DNA of 64,000 bases, taken from contig NC_021017.1 of NCBI RefSeq assembly GCF_000210075.1, positions 1,313,007-1,377,006 of the forward strand, given 5' to 3'. The position numbers and the translations under genes were made by a program. The stretch's first letter is position 1; every line of letters starts with the position of its first letter. Below, piece after piece: positions 9,906 through 18,227 of this stretch. The DNA is from Bacteroides xylanisolvens XB1A (GTDB lineage: Bacteria > Bacteroidota > Bacteroidia > Bacteroidales > Bacteroidaceae). The notes beneath the pieces are model-generated. The model did no database searches. It saw only the letters and a program-made list of their open reading frames with translations, and was not told where the DNA came from.

Positions 9906-9932
9906 AAATCATCAGCCAACGGCTGATGATTT
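9906..9932. repeat. Palindrome 1, ATCAGCC/GGCTGAT type
   Basis: Perfect 12-base arms 9906-9917 and 9921-9932 with a 3-base loop (AAATCATCAGCC-AAC-GGCTGATGATTT). It shares its core with a second palindrome 31 bases downstream. Confidence 0.85.
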
Positions 9933-9961
9933 GGTGTTGAATGAAAAATTGCTTCTTGTAG

Positions 9962-9990
9962 AAATTCATCAGCCAGTGGCTGATGAATTT
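9962..9990. repeat. Palindrome 2, ATCAGCC/GGCTGAT type
   Basis: Perfect 13-base arms 9962-9974 and 9978-9990 with loop AGT. The central part TCATCAGCC/GGCTGATGA is the same as in palindrome 1, so the two look like copies of one REP-like element inside the decayed frame. Confidence 0.85.
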
Positions 9991-10370
9991 AACTGGTCTG
10001 ACTTTCTTTCAATCGGCTTTAGTCATCATACCGAAATCATATCCAAAGCTAAGACTTTGGAAGCAAGGCTATTTTATATACATGAATGCGCCATTCACTA
10101 TTGGAGTAAATACACCTTAAGGGATTACTTAAAAGCAGACCTGTAAAGCCATCGGGGAACTTTGCCTAACAATTTCGCACAAACCTTGCCTGATCCACAC
10201 TCTGGCTTCTCTTATTATCATTTAATGGTAGACAACGAAAGTGGCGATCCGAAAGATTGGACGGAGTACAAACCCGATAATCAGTCATTGGAACTATGCT
10301 TTGATGATATTATAATAACACGAAAGTAATCTTTTACGTCAGTTATATTTTAGAACTGGTTCTGTTTTGT

Positions 10371-10378
10371 TATCTTTG
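10371..10378 (+). promoter_or_regulatory. -7 promoter element of the YD-repeat-like lipoprotein
   Basis: TATCTTTG, an exact TAnnTTTG match, lies 30 bases before ATG 10408. No clear -33 element. Confidence 0.6.
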
Positions 10379-10407
10379 CGTCGAAACATTGTAACACACA
10401 AAAAAAC

Positions 10408-11460
10408 ATGAAAAATAAAGCCGTTGTAGTCGTTGTTATTTTAGGAAGTTTGATTATATCGATATTTGCAGGTTGCCGACAATCTCCTTTGAAATACATT
10501 CCCCCGACAATAGATTCTGTCAATAACGACAAAAGCAGGATGGGATTGAACGGAAAAGTCAAAACGTTGGATATCTATTATTATCGTCCGGAAAATACAT
10601 CGTCTTTCTTTTCGACGAAATTCAAAAAAGGCGAGAAATGGGAAGAGGACGGAATACATCACTACCATTTTCATTTCAATATCGACGGCAATCTTGCTCA
10701 ATGCAACGAGTACGATAAACAAGAAAATATTATCCGAAAGACCGATTATACCTATGAGACTTGGGGACATACATCTACACTTAGCTTTCCGAAAACTAAC
10801 AGTACGATTGTCAGTAAGTATAATACTGACGGAAAACTACTGGAAATTGTGTATAGTGATTCCCATGGGGAGATAAATACTTATGACGACAGGGGAAATC
10901 TTATCCGAACCAAACAGATTGACGGCACGATTGACAAACCGGCTATGACCGAATATGATTATAACGAACATGATTTGTTGGTAGAGAAGAGGGAATATTA
11001 TAATATAGGGGAATTATCGGGAAAAACAGTCTATGAGTATGATACAAATGGCTTGTTGGCGCAGACCCAAGTGTATGATTTGTTGAGTCGTGATAGGCCG
11101 GAAACGCATTTCATCTATGAATACAGTGATAGTAACCGCGTTGTGAAAAAATATAGGATTGACGATGAAGGTAATAAAGAGTTAGAGTCCTGGTGTAAAC
11201 GTGAATATTATCCGAACGGTAAACTGAAAACCGTTGTTCGTAATAGTATCGTGCAAGAGAAATACGATGAACAAGGACGACCGATTGACGAGCGGCCAGG
11301 ATTTGAAATACTCTACAAAGACTTCCAAGACTACGGCTGTGATGCGAATGGCAACTGGATTGAAACAAAGAATTTCAAAGATTATGTTGATTTTGGCACG
11401 GGGCTCGGTCGTATATTAAAACCTTATGTCGAGCGTATCTTTACTTATTACAAAGAATAA
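10408..11460 (+). CDS. Lipoprotein with YD/RHS-like beta repeats
   Basis: 350 aa. Signal peptide with lipobox ending FAGC (Cys22), then repeated motifs of the form YDxxGNLxxxxxxDGxxxxxxxYxYNExDLL: STIVSKYNTDGKLLEIVYSD, NTYDDRGNLIRTK, TEYDYNEHDLLVEK, VYEYDTNGLLAQTQ and KREYYPNGKLKT. These resemble YD repeats of RHS-type shells, but the protein is far too short for a toxin cage and has no C-terminal effector. Likely an exported, surface- or periplasm-facing beta protein of unknown role. It follows the DUF1016 remnant and has its own promoter. Confidence 0.8.
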   Translation: MKNKAVVVVVILGSLIISIFAGCRQSPLKYIPPTIDSVNNDKSRMGLNGKVKTLDIYYYRPENTSSFFSTKFKKGEKWEEDGIHHYHFHFNIDGNLAQCNEYDKQENIIRKTDYTYETWGHTSTLSFPKTNSTIVSKYNTDGKLLEIVYSDSHGEINTYDDRGNLIRTKQIDGTIDKPAMTEYDYNEHDLLVEKREYYNIGELSGKTVYEYDTNGLLAQTQVYDLLSRDRPETHFIYEYSDSNRVVKKYRIDDEGNKELESWCKREYYPNGKLKTVVRNSIVQEKYDEQGRPIDERPGFEILYKDFQDYGCDANGNWIETKNFKDYVDFGTGLGRILKPYVERIFTYYKE

Positions 11461-11562
11461 AAACTTAAAATTGAACAATATGCACACACACACACATGGC
11501 AAGCGGTAAGATTCCAGAAATCATAGTAACATTGTTAGTGCATACTAAAAAAAAAGAAAACG

Positions 11563-12048
11563 ATGGGAAAAGTAATGAAAGTATTCAAGACACTGATAAA
11601 CGAGTTGTTTGGAACTAAGAGAGAGTATAAAGTGGAAGGTTTGGGCATCTTTACCTGTAAGGTTTGTGATTGGTGGCGAGATAAATGTTACCTTTGGAGT
11701 GGTGCAGTGCAGTTGCCTTTTTACTCGGTAGAAACTCTTGTTTTGATAGAAGGGGACGCTTCTGCTCCGTTCTCCAGGCAATTATTGGAATTACAGGTGC
11801 TATTGCAGAACTGGGTACCTATGGCAGAACAACTAGATAGCATGCTGTCCAGCAAAAGCCAGCAGAAACATAAAGAAAAAATATACGGATCCTGGCAGGA
11901 TGATTTTTATCCCTATACGATCGTGCCGGCTGTACTATATAGTGACAGTTGGGAGATTGTGTTTTACAGGAATAGTGGTGTAAATTATAATTTCACTGTT
12001 TTTTGGAAAGACAACAGAGTACAGGATTTACGTTTAGGAGGTTCTTGA
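11563..12048 (+). CDS. Hypothetical protein
   Basis: 161 aa, cytosolic, no signal or membrane segment. N-terminal half: a short basic helix (MGKVMKVFKTLINELFG) followed by a beta-rich part with YKVEGLGIFTCKVCDWW. The end, WEIVFYRNSGVNYNFTVFWK, looks like beta strands. I do not recognise the family. The 100 bases upstream contain an (AC)n run and a run of nine As; a second reading frame starting at 11496 runs through the A-run but ends after 40 codons. Confidence 0.6.
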   Translation: MGKVMKVFKTLINELFGTKREYKVEGLGIFTCKVCDWWRDKCYLWSGAVQLPFYSVETLVLIEGDASAPFSRQLLELQVLLQNWVPMAEQLDSMLSSKSQQKHKEKIYGSWQDDFYPYTIVPAVLYSDSWEIVFYRNSGVNYNFTVFWKDNRVQDLRLGGS

Positions 12049-12061
12049 ATCCTCCCTTTAT

Positions 12062-12427
12062 TTATAGCATTTCCCGTTCTTTCTTTGTCAAACTTTTAAC
12101 TACAATATCGTAGGAGTTGCTTACAAGCTCTTTGATCTTATCATCAGATACGTCTTGATTGAAATAGACACTGATCCAATATTTCTTGTTCATGTGCCAT
12201 CCTGGCCTTATGCCGGTATATTCAGTTTGCAGTTCTCCGGATTCGTCAGGGTTGCATTTGATACAACAAAAATCGAAAATCTCAATGTTAACGAAACAGA
12301 ACCATTTGTCCGCTACATAAAAGCATAGAACGTCACGGCTATATTTGTCGGGCACATTGGGAAACGGCATCTTCTCATGGACTCCCTCAAAAGACAGGCA
12401 ATATTCTCTAAATTCTTCGATATTCAT
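12062..12427 (-). CDS. MmcQ/YjbR family protein
   Basis: 121 aa. Small alpha/beta protein of the MmcQ/YjbR (DUF419) family, fold related to the CyaY-like group and annotated as DNA-binding; its cellular role is unclear. Family features seen: an N-terminal helix MNIEEFREYCLSFEGVHEKMPF, KWFCFVNIE, and PGWHMNKKYWISV near the end (the conserved H-Nx-xW-I region). A minus-strand -7 element TATTTTTG lies at 12456-12463. It converges with the hypothetical gene ending at 12048. Confidence 0.85.
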   Translation of the reverse strand: MNIEEFREYCLSFEGVHEKMPFPNVPDKYSRDVLCFYVADKWFCFVNIEIFDFCCIKCNPDESGELQTEYTGIRPGWHMNKKYWISVYFNQDVSDDKIKELVSNSYDIVVKSLTKKEREML

Positions 12428-12569
12428 TTCACTTTTTTATGTTCGGTTATCTATGCAAAAATAGTTAGAATAAAGGAGTGGATAACCATCTTTCTATGAA
12501 AATATTCAGGTGAGATGTGTTTCCACGTCTTTGTTTGGTTAGTCGACTTCTTCAAATGAATAGCCGATC

Positions 12570-13916
12570 TTAAAAACTACTTGACGCTCCACCGCCACCG
12601 CTACGTCCACCACCAAAACTGCCGCTACTGCTACTGCTGCCGCTACTACTACTACTACTACTACTGCTACTGTGACTATTACTAGGACTGTCACTATTTG
12701 GGGGTGTCTTGCGGGGAATCTTCTGTGTTGTCTGCTTTTTATCTCCGCACATTAAGCAAAGATAGTCGGCAACCTCCAATCCGGCATCGGAATATGTGGC
12801 TTCTTTAACTGTTTTCCACGGACTGATACGCTTGGAAGCAATGGTATGGCATTGATTACACATCTTATATTCGCTTCCGACGACAGATTTATACCGCAAT
12901 ATCCAGCCGCAGGAAGTACATTGATAAATACGGTGGATGGCAGAACCTAGTTTGTGTTCCATTTGCTCGGAAGCAGATAATAAAGGGGTTGCAAGCTCAT
13001 TGGATAAAAGTTGTAAAGCCACAGCTTTGCAAGAGTCGCAGGTCTTACTCTGCAAAATAACACGTTGTTTTTGGTAGAACTTATACCATAAGGATGCCGC
13101 AATAAGTGCAGGCCAGACCGGAAAAAACAACACAAGACATCCAAGTGGGCTGTAAAGTGTCAGGACTTTGATTGCTGCTAATGCTGAACCGTCTTTGGGG
13201 TGAGCTTTATTTACCTTCATGCGATAAGTGAGAACATTTACCAGTATCAAGAATATCCAAAGCATAGGCGACTGATTTGCCAGAAAATTCCACAACGTAT
13301 TGCCGGCACTTTTCCAGTAATTATCAGAAATGCCTTGAGAAACTGGTTCATAGTCGCTTCCATAGAGCACCAATGTTACAGCCCGGACTCCCTCTGTCAT
13401 TCCTCTGTCAAAGTCGTTTTTTCTAAACCACGGAACCATTTCATTCTGTTGAATGCGAAAGCATAAAGCGTCGGGAAGTACTCCTTCTAAACCGTATCCG
13501 GTTGCGAAAGTGACTTTACGTTGATCAAGTACTAAAAGAATCAGTAATCCGTTGTCGTCCGCTTTCTTTCCGATGCCCCAGTGCTCAAAAAGCTTGTGGG
13601 CAAACTCTGCCGGAATATCTTCTCCAATAGAAGAGAGCGCAACAACCGCCACTTCAATACTCAATGAGTCTTCTAACTGTGACAACATATTATTTATCTC
13701 CCACACATAACTTTCATCCAATATCTGATTCGGATTGCTAACCCAATTGGAAGAGCTTTCATTACGCGGATTGGGGACATCTGTTACTTTATAAATTTCT
13801 ACTGTTTGTTCGTGCTCTAAAGCCAATGCAAAAGCATGACTACCAAAGGCATAACAGAAAACAAGAAGTAATGTCCGGGCTATTCCCTTGAAGCTTTTTT
13901 GTGTTTTATCTTTCAT
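12570..13916 (-). CDS. TPM-domain membrane protein with zinc-ribbon-like cysteines and Ser/Gly tail
   Basis: 448 aa. A signal segment (about 15-32) is followed by a TPM domain (about 60-190, with DDNGLLILLVLDQRKVTFATGYGLEG), as in YgcG-type proteins. One or two membrane helices follow around residues 218-285, then a cytosolic region with four CxxC pairs (CDSC, CTSC, CNQC, CLMC) suggesting zinc ribbons. The protein ends in a Ser-rich then Gly-rich tail (GSFGGGRSGGGG), typical of YgcG/TPM proteins. The Ser tract is encoded by an (ACT)n microsatellite on the plus strand. Function unknown; related proteins are linked to photosystem repair or membrane quality control elsewhere. Confidence 0.8.
   Translation of the reverse strand: MKDKTQKSFKGIARTLLLVFCYAFGSHAFALALEHEQTVEIYKVTDVPNPRNESSSNWVSNPNQILDESYVWEINNMLSQLEDSLSIEVAVVALSSIGEDIPAEFAHKLFEHWGIGKKADDNGLLILLVLDQRKVTFATGYGLEGVLPDALCFRIQQNEMVPWFRKNDFDRGMTEGVRAVTLVLYGSDYEPVSQGISDNYWKSAGNTLWNFLANQSPMLWIFLILVNVLTYRMKVNKAHPKDGSALAAIKVLTLYSPLGCLVLFFPVWPALIAASLWYKFYQKQRVILQSKTCDSCKAVALQLLSNELATPLLSASEQMEHKLGSAIHRIYQCTSCGWILRYKSVVGSEYKMCNQCHTIASKRISPWKTVKEATYSDAGLEVADYLCLMCGDKKQTTQKIPRKTPPNSDSPSNSHSSSSSSSSSSGSSSSSGSFGGGRSGGGGASSSF
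12641..12672. repeat. ACT trinucleotide tract encoding polyserine
   Basis: About eight ACT/GCT units in the 3' part of the TPM gene. Slippage would change Ser number without shifting the frame. Confidence 0.8.
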
Positions 13917-14001
13917 TGTTTTGTTATTAACTGATTGTTCTTAGAGTAGAAAATAACTATCATAACTCTCATTCTTTTTGCTAATATAGTTATAATCTGA
14001 T

Positions 14002-14082
14002 GAATAAGAATGATAGATGTCTCTGAAATTTTGTATCTATCATACTTTCTTCATGAAATATGGGTATCTATCATTCTTATTC
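14002..14082. repeat. Left three-site repeat array of the HU/VirE/DinD cassette
   Basis: Contains a perfect 17-base inverted repeat (arms 14002-14018 and 14066-14082, GAATAAGAATGATAGAT and complement) plus a further inverted copy of the core around 14034-14044. Read on the minus strand, the direction of the adjacent HU gene, the order is forward, forward, reverse, with copy spacings of about 31 and 25 bases. The right array (18098-18176) has the same order. Confidence 0.75.
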
Positions 14083-14097
14083 CACTGTTTTTACTGT

Positions 14098-14706
14098 TTA
14101 ATCTTTCATGGTATTAACCCGCACATAAATTTTATGACTGCCGCTTCCAATGGTGTCAAGTACTCCTTCCTTTACCCAACCGTTCAATTCATTCAGCGCT
14201 TTGTTCTTTAGTAGTCCCGTCAGTTGCGTATACTCTTTGCGTCGTATCATCGGTCGTTCATCCAGAAACCTCTCCAACCTGCGCCGACGCTCTTCCACCG
14301 GAACTTCGGCGGAATGTGCAAATCCCGACTTCGCTTTTTCCACAAATCCGCGAACCTTCTTTCGGAAAGAAGATGATGGACGAAAATTTACATTATCGAA
14401 ATAAATGGACTGTGCATGTATCTCTTTGGCATCCATCACCGGACGTGCTTTCAGCTTGGCTGAAAAATATCCAAGGTTCCCCAACTGAACGTGATGTCCG
14501 CTGACTAAATATTCGGATATTTTATTTTCAATAGCCAGCTGAACTCCTTCAATATCTGCCGGCGTAAAGCTGGAAGCTTGAGCGATCTCTTTTACAATTT
14601 GTTGAAAGTCGATGGTTCCGTTCGATACGATGCGGGGATACAACGGCTGTTCGTCTTCGTCTTCTTTTGAAGACGGTTTTTTGCGAAAATCATACTTTGC
14701 GTACAT
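14098..14706 (-). CDS. HU-like DNA-binding protein with C-terminal winged-helix-like domain (HU-HIG type)
   Basis: 202 aa. An acidic/basic N-terminal tail is followed by an HU/IHF-type fold (about 22-120: RIVSNGTIDFQQIVKEIAQ, VQLGNLGYFSAKLKARP, FRPSSSFRKKVRGF), a basic linker (VEERRRRLERFLDERPM), and a C-terminal domain (about 150-200: RRKEYTQLTGLLKNKALNEL then GVLDTIGSGSHKIYV) that looks like a winged helix. It is a paralogue of the protein at 45728-46327. Start taken at MYAKYDF; upstream codons read through a leader rich in hairpins. The promoter is at 14931-14962, giving an untranslated leader of about 215 bases. Confidence 0.8.
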   Translation of the reverse strand: MYAKYDFRKKPSSKEDEDEQPLYPRIVSNGTIDFQQIVKEIAQASSFTPADIEGVQLAIENKISEYLVSGHHVQLGNLGYFSAKLKARPVMDAKEIHAQSIYFDNVNFRPSSSFRKKVRGFVEKAKSGFAHSAEVPVEERRRRLERFLDERPMIRRKEYTQLTGLLKNKALNELNGWVKEGVLDTIGSGSHKIYVRVNTMKD

Positions 14707-14835
14707 GTCTTTTCTATTATGGGTTAATGTGGCCAAAACGCCTTTTGAAAGGCATTTTAATGATTGTTTTGCAGCAAGATAACCTACAATTGAAGCCTGG
14801 ATAATCAACTGGAATCAGTGGCTTTTCTTGGGCAC

Positions 14836-14915
14836 ACATTTGTGGGCTCTACAGCCCACGAATGTAAACTATACAGCCCGCATAGGTGGGCTGTACGGCA
14901 CACTTATGCGGGCTG
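14836..14915 (-). promoter_or_regulatory. Hairpin-rich leader of the HU-like gene
   Basis: Two adjacent imperfect palindromes. The first has arms 14836-14848/14853-14865 (ACATTTGTGGGCT with complement, one mismatch); the second has arms 14874-14888/14901-14915 (CAGCCCGCATAGGTG with complement, one mismatch). GGGCT/AGCCC recurs six times. On the minus strand AGCCCGCATAAGTGTGCC and AGCCCACAAATGTGTGCC are near-identical. They sit between promoter and start codon, so they could be operators or RNA hairpins. Confidence 0.6.
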
Positions 14916-14930
14916 AAGTCTAACTGCCTG

Positions 14931-14962
14931 CAAAGATACATTATCCTGCCTTTATTCGCAAA
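14931..14962 (-). promoter_or_regulatory. Promoter of the HU-like gene
   Basis: On the minus strand, TTTG (14959-14962), 20 bases, TATCTTTG (14931-14938): a full match to the Bacteroides -33/-7 consensus. Confidence 0.75.
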
Positions 14963-15023
14963 TTTAGTAAGCATTATTTCTGTAAAATAAAGTCGTGTGG
15001 CGTAGCAAATAAAAGCGGTGAAA

Positions 15024-15055
15024 TTTGTTTGGGCGAAGAGCATGTTGTATCTTTG
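15024..15055 (+). promoter_or_regulatory. Promoter of the VirE-like gene
   Basis: TTTG (15024-15027), 20 bases, TATCTTTG (15048-15055). It is divergent from the HU promoter, with about 60 bases between the two -33 elements. Confidence 0.75.
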
Positions 15056-15104
15056 TATGGCTGTAGTGCAGCTTTCCTTTTACTGGAAATAATAATAAAA
15101 AAAG

Positions 15105-17189
15105 ATGAGAATAACATTAGTCAGAGACGATGGCAAGGTAAAAACCTTACGGACGTTGAAAATGGAGCTCCTTTTGGAGCAGATGAAAACGGAAGTCAAG
15201 GCGCAGCCCGTCTCAAAGATGAGGGAAGTCTTGCGGTATACTCTTCCGGGAAATTCGATTGAAGAGGTGCGTAAAGTTCCCAAAGTGATGCCTGCCGCAG
15301 CTTTTGTCCGTAAAGAAGGGGTAATGACCCTGAATGAATATAACGGCATAGTGATGATGGAAGTCAATAACCTTTCGGGAAGGGCGGAAGCCGACGAAAT
15401 AAAGGAACTGGTTAAAGAGCTTCCGCAAACATACCTTGCTTTTACCGGATCTTCCGGCAAATCAGTAAAGATATGGGTACGGTTCACCTATTCGGATGAC
15501 CGCTTGCCGACTTTACGCGAGCAAGCGGAACTTTTTCACGCGCATGCTTATCAGACGGCTGTGAAATATTATCAGCCACAACTGCCTTTTGATATCGAAC
15601 TGAAAGAACCGTCGCTCGAACAATATTGCAGGCTGACGTATGATCCTGAACTTTATTTCAATCCGAAAGCAATGCCTATTTATATGAAGCAGCCCGTCAG
15701 TCTTCCGTCCGAAACGACTTTTATCAAACGAACGCGGGAAACTGATTCTCCTTTGCAGCGAATGGCGCCCGGATATGAAAATTATGAAGCATTGTCGGTG
15801 CTTTTCTCCGCTGCATTCAACAGGGCGCTCGAAGAACTGGACGGATACCGGGAAGGAGACGATCTGCAACCGCTACTAGTGTGTTTGGCGGAGCATTGCT
15901 TTCGGGCAGGTATCCCCGAAGAAGATACTGTGCGGTGGACAAAGGCGCACTACCGGCTCCCTTCGGACGAGTTACTGATTCGCGAAACTGTGAAAAGTGT
16001 CTACCGTTCCGCCAAGGGATTCGGCAAGAAGAGCAGTCTGACGGCCGAACAGCTTTTCGCCATGCAGATGGACGAATTTATGAAGCGCCGTTATGAATTT
16101 CGATACAATACGCTGACCACGGAAGTGGAATATCGCGAACGGAATAGTTTTAATTTCTATTTTCGTCCGGTGGACAAGCGGGTGCTGGCGAGTATCACGA
16201 TGAATGCCATGTATGAAGGGGTGAAAATGTGGGATAGGGACGTAATCCGCTATTTGGATTCCGACCATGTGCCTGTTTATCAGCCTGTGGAGGATTTTTT
16301 GTATCATCTGCCTCACTGGGATGGTAAAGACCGGATTTTGGAACTGGCCAACCGTGTTCCCTGTGATAATCCGCATTGGGCGCCGTTGTTCCGTCGGTGG
16401 TTTTTGAATATGGTTGCCCATTGGAGGGGAATGGATAAGAAACATGCCAACAGTACGTCACCTTTGCTGATTGGTCCGCAGGCATATCGGAAATCGACTT
16501 TTTGCAGAATGCTTCTTCCTCCTGCTTTACAGGCGTACTATACGGATAGCATTGATTTCAGTCGGAAACGGGACGCGGAGTTGTATCTGAATCGCTTTCT
16601 GCTTATCAATATGGATGAATTCGACCAGATTAGTCCAACCCAGCAGGCTTTTCTGAAACATATTCTGCAAAAGCCGGTGGTGAACACACGTCGTCCGAAT
16701 GCTTCGGCAGTGGAAGAGCTTCGCCGGTATGCATCGTTCATTGCCACGAGCAATCATCGGGATTTGTTGACGGATACTTCCGGTAGCCGTCGTTTCATCG
16801 GTATTTACATGACGGGAGCTATAGATGTGTCGCGTCCTATTGATTATGAACAGCTTTATGCACAGGCGTTGGAGTTGCTTTATCACAACGAACGTTATTG
16901 GTTTGACTCCGAAGAAGAGGCTATCATGACGGAAAACAACCGGGAGTTTGAACAATCTCCTGCCATCGAACAATTATTTATGGTTTATTATCGTAGGGCA
17001 GAAGAAGAGGAAGAAGGGGAATGGTTACTGGCTATTGACATTCTGCGCCGGATTCAGAAAGCAAGTAAAATGACATTTTCCGCCAGGCAGGCTTCTTATT
17101 TCGGGCGTATCTTGCAGCGGCTCGGAGTGAAATCTAAACGGAAAACGTATGGTACGTATTATCATGTTGTACCTTTGGAGGTAGAATAG
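15105..17189 (+). CDS. BT4734-like/VirE-type primase-helicase protein
   Basis: 694 aa. The N-terminal BT4734-like domain (about 50-180: YNGIVMMEVNNLSGRAEADE, then FTGSSGKSVKIWVRF) resembles primase-polymerase folds. A linker (about 230-330) leads to a VirE-type P-loop ATPase: GPQAYRKST (about 456-464, a divergent Walker A), LLINMDEFD (about 499-507, Walker B) and FIATSNHRDLL (about 545). A C-terminal winged-helix-like part (about 640-690) follows. Such proteins are frequent beside HU-like genes in Bacteroides accessory loci and probably act on DNA as a primase-helicase, but no function is established. It is followed directly by the DinD-like gene. Confidence 0.8.
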   Translation: MRITLVRDDGKVKTLRTLKMELLLEQMKTEVKAQPVSKMREVLRYTLPGNSIEEVRKVPKVMPAAAFVRKEGVMTLNEYNGIVMMEVNNLSGRAEADEIKELVKELPQTYLAFTGSSGKSVKIWVRFTYSDDRLPTLREQAELFHAHAYQTAVKYYQPQLPFDIELKEPSLEQYCRLTYDPELYFNPKAMPIYMKQPVSLPSETTFIKRTRETDSPLQRMAPGYENYEALSVLFSAAFNRALEELDGYREGDDLQPLLVCLAEHCFRAGIPEEDTVRWTKAHYRLPSDELLIRETVKSVYRSAKGFGKKSSLTAEQLFAMQMDEFMKRRYEFRYNTLTTEVEYRERNSFNFYFRPVDKRVLASITMNAMYEGVKMWDRDVIRYLDSDHVPVYQPVEDFLYHLPHWDGKDRILELANRVPCDNPHWAPLFRRWFLNMVAHWRGMDKKHANSTSPLLIGPQAYRKSTFCRMLLPPALQAYYTDSIDFSRKRDAELYLNRFLLINMDEFDQISPTQQAFLKHILQKPVVNTRRPNASAVEELRRYASFIATSNHRDLLTDTSGSRRFIGIYMTGAIDVSRPIDYEQLYAQALELLYHNERYWFDSEEEAIMTENNREFEQSPAIEQLFMVYYRRAEEEEEGEWLLAIDILRRIQKASKMTFSARQASYFGRILQRLGVKSKRKTYGTYYHVVPLEVE

Positions 17190-17231
17190 ATTTTGTTATT
17201 TATTAATTATTTACATCATATATATAATGCT

Positions 17232-18095
17232 ATGACTAAAAAAGATGCTATAAAAGTATTTGAAGATAAAAAGATCCGTGCTGTTTGGGATGACCAAAAG
17301 GAGGAATGGTATTTTTCCATTGTGGATGTGGTAAGCGTGCTAACAGAAAGTGTTGATGGACGCAAGTATTGGAATAAGTTGAAACAGCGTCTCAAAGCAG
17401 AAGGTAGTGAGTTGGTGACAAATTGTCACCAACTGAAATTACCCTCTTCCGATGGCAAACTGTATAAGACAGATGTAGCTACAACCCAACAGCTTTTCCG
17501 TCTAATTCAGTCTATTCCCTCGCCCAAAGCGGAGCCCTTTAAGATGTGGATGGCTCAAGTCGCCAAAGAGCGTCTGGATGAAATGCAGGACCCCGAACTG
17601 ACTATAAATCGGGCGATGATGGAATATAAATCTTTAGGTTACTCGGATAATTGGATTAATCAACGATTGAAATCAATTGAAGTACGGAAGGAACTAACTG
17701 ACGAATGGAAAAGAAATGGGATGCAAGAGGGCGTTCAGTTTGCTGCATTAACGGATATAATTTATCAGACATGGGCTGAAAAGTCGGCAAAAGAGTATAA
17801 GCAGTTTAAAGGATTGAAGAAAGAAAATCTCCGTGATAATATGACGAACACTGAACTGATCCTTAATATGCTTGCTGAAACGGCTACTACGGATTTGTCC
17901 AAAGAGAGAAACCCATCCGGTTTTGCTGAAAATGCCGAAGTGGCAAAAGATGGAGGAAATGTGGCAAGAGTTGCTCGCAAGCAATTGGAAAGTCAGCTAA
18001 AACGCCCTGTTATATCTCCACTTAATGCAAAAAGTGCATTGCAAGTTGGTGATGAACGGGAAAAAAATGAAACTTCAGGAGAGAGCGTGGAATGA
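17232..18095 (+). CDS. DinD-like BRO-N domain protein
   Basis: 287 aa. The N-terminal BRO/antirepressor-type domain (about 1-105: KKIRAVWDDQKEEWYFSIVDVVSVL, then YWNKLKQRL) is followed by a helical C-terminal region matching DNA-damage-inducible protein D (NLRDNMTNTELILNMLAE, AEVAKDGGNVARVARKQLES and VISPLNAK). E. coli DinD is SOS-induced and inhibits RecA strand exchange; the same role here is inference. Start at MTKKDAIKVF; 13 codons upstream are open but AT-rich. It lies 42 bases after the VirE-like gene, probably co-transcribed, and its transcript would end in the right repeat array. Confidence 0.82.
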   Translation: MTKKDAIKVFEDKKIRAVWDDQKEEWYFSIVDVVSVLTESVDGRKYWNKLKQRLKAEGSELVTNCHQLKLPSSDGKLYKTDVATTQQLFRLIQSIPSPKAEPFKMWMAQVAKERLDEMQDPELTINRAMMEYKSLGYSDNWINQRLKSIEVRKELTDEWKRNGMQEGVQFAALTDIIYQTWAEKSAKEYKQFKGLKKENLRDNMTNTELILNMLAETATTDLSKERNPSGFAENAEVAKDGGNVARVARKQLESQLKRPVISPLNAKSALQVGDEREKNETSGESVE

Positions 18096-18097
18096 TC

Positions 18098-18176
18098 AAG
18101 TATGATAGATACCTCGTTTTTGATGGTCTAAGTATGATAGATACCGGAAATAATAGTTATCTATCATACTTATTCT
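18098..18176. repeat. Right three-site repeat array of the HU/VirE/DinD cassette
   Basis: ATGATAGATACC at 18102-18113 and 18134-18145 and the inverted ATCTATCAT at 18159-18167, extending into ATACTTATTC. The order forward, forward, reverse with spacings of 32 and 25 bases mirrors the left array. The array begins three bases after the DinD-like stop codon. Confidence 0.8.
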
Positions 18177-18227
18177 TTTAATTATAAGTGGTTTATGAAA
18201 ATGAATGAGAGTATGATACTAGTTTTT

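Larger units (their letters stand above)
9871..10329 (+). pseudogene. Remnant of a DUF1016/YhcG-type (PDDEXK nuclease family) gene
   Basis: The frame reads FLSIGFSHHTEII, then EARLFYIHECAIHYWSKYTL and LKADL, and stops at TAA 10144-10146. Translation continues in the same frame past the stop as NNFAQTLPDPHSGF. In intact DUF1016 N-terminal domains these pieces are consecutive (GHH-EI, the W-S region, then NNF-xTLPxPxS), so the TAA probably replaced a Tyr codon. About 40 further codons run to the stop at 10327 without recognisable family sequence, and the C-terminal nuclease domain is missing. The N-terminal half contains two perfect palindromes. Remnants of this family commonly mark accessory DNA. 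Confidence 0.6.

Noticed and set aside
11496..11618. 40-codon frame MASGKIPEIIVTLLVHT... running through a nine-A tract, possible frameshifted N-terminus of the hypothetical protein at 11563
   Set aside because: The protein-like start is suggestive, but no family match supports joining the frames.
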